A stretch of 50,382 nt of DNA, taken from NCBI GenBank assembly GCA_046538375.1, contig JBKHJA010000004.1, forward strand, positions 1 to 50,382. Direction: 5' to 3'. A program made the position numbers and the translations under genes. The notes beneath the pieces are model-generated. The model was not told the origin of the DNA and searched no databases. It saw only the letters and a list, made by a program, of their open reading frames with translations. Position 1 is the stretch's first letter. Every line of letters begins with the position of its first letter. Positions 47,545-50,382 of this stretch are shown one piece after another. Source of the DNA: JBKHJA01 sp046538375 (GTDB taxonomy: Bacteria; Acidobacteriota; Aminicenantia; Aminicenantales; Aminicenantaceae).

Positions 47545-50382
47545 TTAGAACTCGTACCGGACGCCGAACCTGAACACAGTGGGATTAATAATCCTCTTGG
47601 TCTCCATGAAATCTGTTCTGTCAATGCCAGATTCTTTCTTCAGAGCAATGTTGTTGTTGGTGATGTTGAAGCCGTCGGCTGAAAGCACCACCCGGGATCT
47701 CTCTCCAACCTGGAACACTTTTTCCAGTCTAAGGTTGGCGATCCAGAAGGTGGGCAGTCTGGTGTCTCCCATCTTTCCAAAGTAGAGACTATAAGAAGAG
47801 CTTACTCTGGGCGAAGCAACATTGATGTACCGGGGAATGACATAGCCTTCGCGGACGATCAGGGTTCCGCTGATGTTCACACCAAAAGGAAGCTGGTAAA
47901 GGCCCATCAATTTACCCTGCCATCTGGAGTTTACGAAGATATCGGTCATTCCGGAGCCGCCGCTCTCAGGGGCCTCCACACCGCCGTCATAGAAATCCAC
48001 ATTGCTGGGATTGGCATAGTCGCCGCCGTAATAGAATTTCCAGTCCGAATAGGTAAAGGAAGCATCCAGCATCCACCGGTTGGATAGCCTCTTGTTCAGA
48101 ACCAGCTGAGCGGCCAGGTACCGGGTGTATCGTTCGGAATTCACTCTTTGCTCTCCGTAGGGATAAGCGTAGCGGCCGTAGTAGTCCTTGGTCTCGCCTT
48201 CTCTGGTGACAGTACCGGCCACGAAGTAATCATCCTGTGTCTCCAGATGGCCGTCCGCATAGTAATCACGGTCCCAGGTGAGTTTGTGCCTCTTCTTGTA
48301 GAAAAGCTCGATTCTGGCGGCAAAATCGGTCATAAGTTCCTTCTGGTAGGAGACCATCAACTCATCCAGGAGCGGAGAGTTGTAGTCAGGGTCGAACTTG
48401 TTGACAGTTTTCAGAGCAGCGGGATCAGCAGGGTCAAAGTAACCATACCACAACCAGTAGTTGGGATCGTTCGGGTCTTTAAGCTCCCCGGTGGTCCAAT
48501 CAAAACCATAAAGCTCGTTGTCCTGGATGACTCCATCACCATCATCCATCCACAGCAGGTCGATTTCTGCCCAGCCGCCAGGATTCACATGAGAGGCCAA
48601 GCTGTTTCCGGACTGAGAGCCGTAGCGGGCTGCAGAGACCTTGAACACATCTTTTCCGGTTCCGAAGATATCCCAGGATATGCTCAACCGCGGGGAGATT
48701 CTTTCCCAGGCCACCCCGGGATCCCATTCGTCGATCTTTATGGCTGGAAGGAAGTTGCTCATGTGAGGAGCTGCGCCTGTTTCCTGGTCTTTCACCAGGG
48801 CTTTCTCCCGGTCGTACCTTAATCCCAGGGTCACAGCCACGTTGCCGAAGGTCATCATATCCTGGATGTAGGCAGAGTATCTGTTGAACGCGTAGTTGAT
48901 GTAGTAATCTCTCACTATCCAAGCCTCTACCCATGGATCTATGTCATATCCATAGTAAGTGTAGAGGTTTCCAAATTCTGCGATATAAGCATTGCCTTCC
49001 AGAAGGTCATATGTGGTGGTTTTGGCCCAGATGTAATCAGCGCCGAACTTGATCTCATGGTCCGCACCCATAACGTTTTCCACCAAATAGGTACCCACAA
49101 AGTTGGCATTGAGCTGGTCTCTGTCGGTTCCGTAAAGTTCGCAGTTTCCATACCAGTATAAAGTTGGATAATACTGCATATGGAAGTATTCACCACTCCC
49201 CCAGCCTACAGGGGTCAGGCTGAACCCGCCGTCCATGAAGGTCACCCTTCCGGTCAGAAGCAGGTCCCCGGCGATAAATTCCAGCTCGCCTTTGTACAAG
49301 CCGCCGGGTCCTTCCTGATTCCAGAGGTTTTCCGGAGCCTGGTAGGCGTAACCAATCCAGGCTCTACCCCATTTGTTCTTGTTGTCGTATTCGTAGAAGG
49401 CTTCGGCCCGGATGTTAGGAGTGAGTTGAAAATTCAGCTTGGCATACCCGCTGGTCAGCCAGGTTTTGTCAGAACCTCCGGTCAGGGTTTTGGCGTCAAT
49501 GTCCTGGATTCCCCAGGCCAGGTAGAACCAGGCTTTGTCCCGGATAATAGGCCCACCAAAGTTGGCTCCGTACAGATAGACCTTGTTGATGCCGGCGGAG
49601 ATGTAACCTGCTTCCTCCATGTCAGAGGGGACATTCTCTCTCTGCCAGGCGCTTCTTTCTGCATCCAGGTAAAAGGATCCGGTGTAGTTGTTTCCGCCTC
49701 TAAAGCTGACGATATTGAGCTGGACACCGCCGGTGGGGCTGATCACGTCGTTGGAACCGTAGTTGATCTGGAGCTCCTCGTAGTTGGAGATGTTGACGTA
49801 GGCCGGAGCTGCGCCCAGGGCGGAATTATCGGTGATGTTTCCGCCGTCCACAAACCACAGGCTGTCAGCGTCCGAAGAACCGTGGCCGTAGTAGGCTGAC
49901 TGCTGGCCGGCTTCGTTTCCGCCCACATCCACTCTGTCCACCAGCATCCCGGGCACCAGGTCCATGATCACCCAGGGATTCCGCGAAGTGGGCAGGTCCA
50001 TCAGCATCTCTCCAGACACCGTGATCCCCACCTGGGTTTTTCTGGTGTCGATGATGGGTGTTTCAGCCACCACGGTGACTTCTTCTTCCAGGGTGGTGGG
50101 CTCCATGGTGATGTTCAGAACCACGTTTCTGCCGTAACTTACCACGAGCTGTTCTCGGACCACTGTCTTGAAGCCGGGAAGTTCAAAGGTCAGCCTGTAA
50201 TCTTCGGCTACCGGAAGCCTCATGAACCTGAAAGTTCCTTCCTGGGAAGTGACCACTGTTCTTTCCGGATAGTAAGCGGAAACAAGGGTGACGCTTACGC
50301 CGGGAAGATCCATTCCTTCGGGATCAGTGACCTTGCCCACGATGTTTCCGTAGTCTTGGCAATAACCCCAGGCTGCAAAAAT
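47545..50382 (-). CDS. TonB-dependent receptor with N-terminal CarboxypepD_reg domain (5' end outside window)
   Basis: 945 residues are visible and the frame continues past position 50382, so the true start is outside. The visible part begins with the end of a signal peptide (FAAWGYCQDYGN), then a CarboxypepD_reg beta-domain (IVGKVTDPEGMDLPGVSVTL) and TonB-plug segments (GITVSGEMLMDLPTSRNPWVIMDLVPGM, VDGGNITDNSALG). The C-terminal part is a beta-barrel ending in FRFGVRYEF with the usual aromatic last residue. No internal break. The ligand cannot be told. A strong terminator follows. The internal GTG at 50340 is not the start. Confidence 0.93.
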   Translation of the reverse strand: MFAAWGYCQDYGNIVGKVTDPEGMDLPGVSVTLVSAYYPERTVVTSQEGTFRFMRLPVAEDYRLTFELPGFKTVVREQLVVSYGRNVVLNITMEPTTLEEEVTVVAETPIIDTRKTQVGITVSGEMLMDLPTSRNPWVIMDLVPGMLVDRVDVGGNEAGQQSAYYGHGSSDADSLWFVDGGNITDNSALGAAPAYVNISNYEELQINYGSNDVISPTGGVQLNIVSFRGGNNYTGSFYLDAERSAWQRENVPSDMEEAGYISAGINKVYLYGANFGGPIIRDKAWFYLAWGIQDIDAKTLTGGSDKTWLTSGYAKLNFQLTPNIRAEAFYEYDNKNKWGRAWIGYAYQAPENLWNQEGPGGLYKGELEFIAGDLLLTGRVTFMDGGFSLTPVGWGSGEYFHMQYYPTLYWYGNCELYGTDRDQLNANFVGTYLVENVMGADHEIKFGADYIWAKTTTYDLLEGNAYIAEFGNLYTYYGYDIDPWVEAWIVRDYYINYAFNRYSAYIQDMMTFGNVAVTLGLRYDREKALVKDQETGAAPHMSNFLPAIKIDEWDPGVAWERISPRLSISWDIFGTGKDVFKVSAARYGSQSGNSLASHVNPGGWAEIDLLWMDDGDGVIQDNELYGFDWTTGELKDPNDPNYWLWYGYFDPADPAALKTVNKFDPDYNSPLLDELMVSYQKELMTDFAARIELFYKKRHKLTWDRDYYADGHLETQDDYFVAGTVTREGETKDYYGRYAYPYGEQRVNSERYTRYLAAQLVLNKRLSNRWMLDASFTYSDWKFYYGGDYANPSNVDFYDGGVEAPESGGSGMTDIFVNSRWQGKLMGLYQLPFGVNISGTLIVREGYVIPRYINVASPRVSSSYSLYFGKMGDTRLPTFWIANLRLEKVFQVGERSRVVLSADGFNITNNNIALKKESGIDRTDFMETKRIINPTVFRFGVRYEF

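Noticed and set aside
50335..50342. GTG at 50340 as the start of the TonB receptor
   Set aside because: The frame stays open to the window edge and encodes the end of a signal peptide, so the gene begins outside.
1..50382. tRNA or rRNA genes in the intergenic gaps
   Set aside because: No gap shows cloverleaf arms with a CCA end or TTCGA-type T-loop in context; repeats and promoters explain the longer gaps.

Overview
This window looks like a chromosomal segment of a diderm (Gram-negative) bacterium of about average GC. The LPS genes (lpxK, an LpxL-type acyltransferase, lptE, lptB, a fused LptC/LptA), a TonB-dependent receptor with a carboxypeptidase-like regulatory domain, and two GWxTD-domain proteins beside a TPR 'sulfatase' are a combination I associate with Candidatus Aminicenantes / Acidobacteriota. 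That placement is inference: there is no rRNA here, and I see no tRNA genes.

Layout. 1-4.7 kb (minus strand): lpxK - acyltransferase - rph - UDP-glucuronate decarboxylase/epimerase - glycosyltransferase 2, an envelope operon with RNase PH embedded. 5.0-10.4 kb: an unknown secreted protein, a coiled-coil secreted protein, comEC and an exported M20 amidohydrolase. 10.5-15.0 kb (minus): methylmalonyl-CoA mutase large subunit, enolase, a YtxH/DUF948 membrane pair and a Mit_KHE1-like protein. 15.2-17.9 kb: a BtuF/C/D-type importer. 18.1-24.6 kb (mainly plus): leuS, lptE, holA, murJ, dtd, with rpsT on the minus strand. 24.8-29.5 kb (minus): ftsY-ribD-ribE-ribBA-HEAT protein. 29.6-41.3 kb (plus): recJ - lptCA fusion - lptB - rpoN - hpf - ptsN - hprK - rapZ - EIIA(Man) - ptsH - ptsI - ferritin-like - EncFtn. 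This is the classic nitrogen-PTS/sigma-54 neighbourhood and carries no sugar permease. 41.4-50.4 kb (minus): a cell-envelope operon running TonB receptor (5' end outside the window) - terminator - CarboxypepD_reg/TPR - alkaline-phosphatase-superfamily/TPR - GWxTD lipoprotein - GWxTD/TPR.

Non-coding structure. A family of about 80-220 bp palindromic, MITE-like elements sits in intergenic gaps at 1-232, 4737-4958, 5920-6132, 14325-14404 and 24554-24769, with fragments near 4691 and 10462. One copy has a clear target-site duplication and inserted into the last codons of dtd, giving that gene a new stop codon. The 110 bp core between perfect 17 bp inverted arms is in opposite orientations in different copies, and one copy lacks it. 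A separate REP/BIME-like palindrome lies at 15102-15236 next to the BtuC-type gene.

Gene expression. Several promoters of the form TTGACT(TTG)-17-TAnnnT can be read by eye. In at least four cases (the M20 hydrolase, the DUF948 gene, ftsY, lpxK) the -10 box ends only 6-9 nt before the start codon. That predicts leaderless transcripts, alongside ordinary Shine-Dalgarno-led genes.

The best candidate for an undescribed system is the TonB receptor/TPR/GWxTD/phosphatase-superfamily operon at the right end. The nested invertible repeat family is the clearest novel DNA-level structure.
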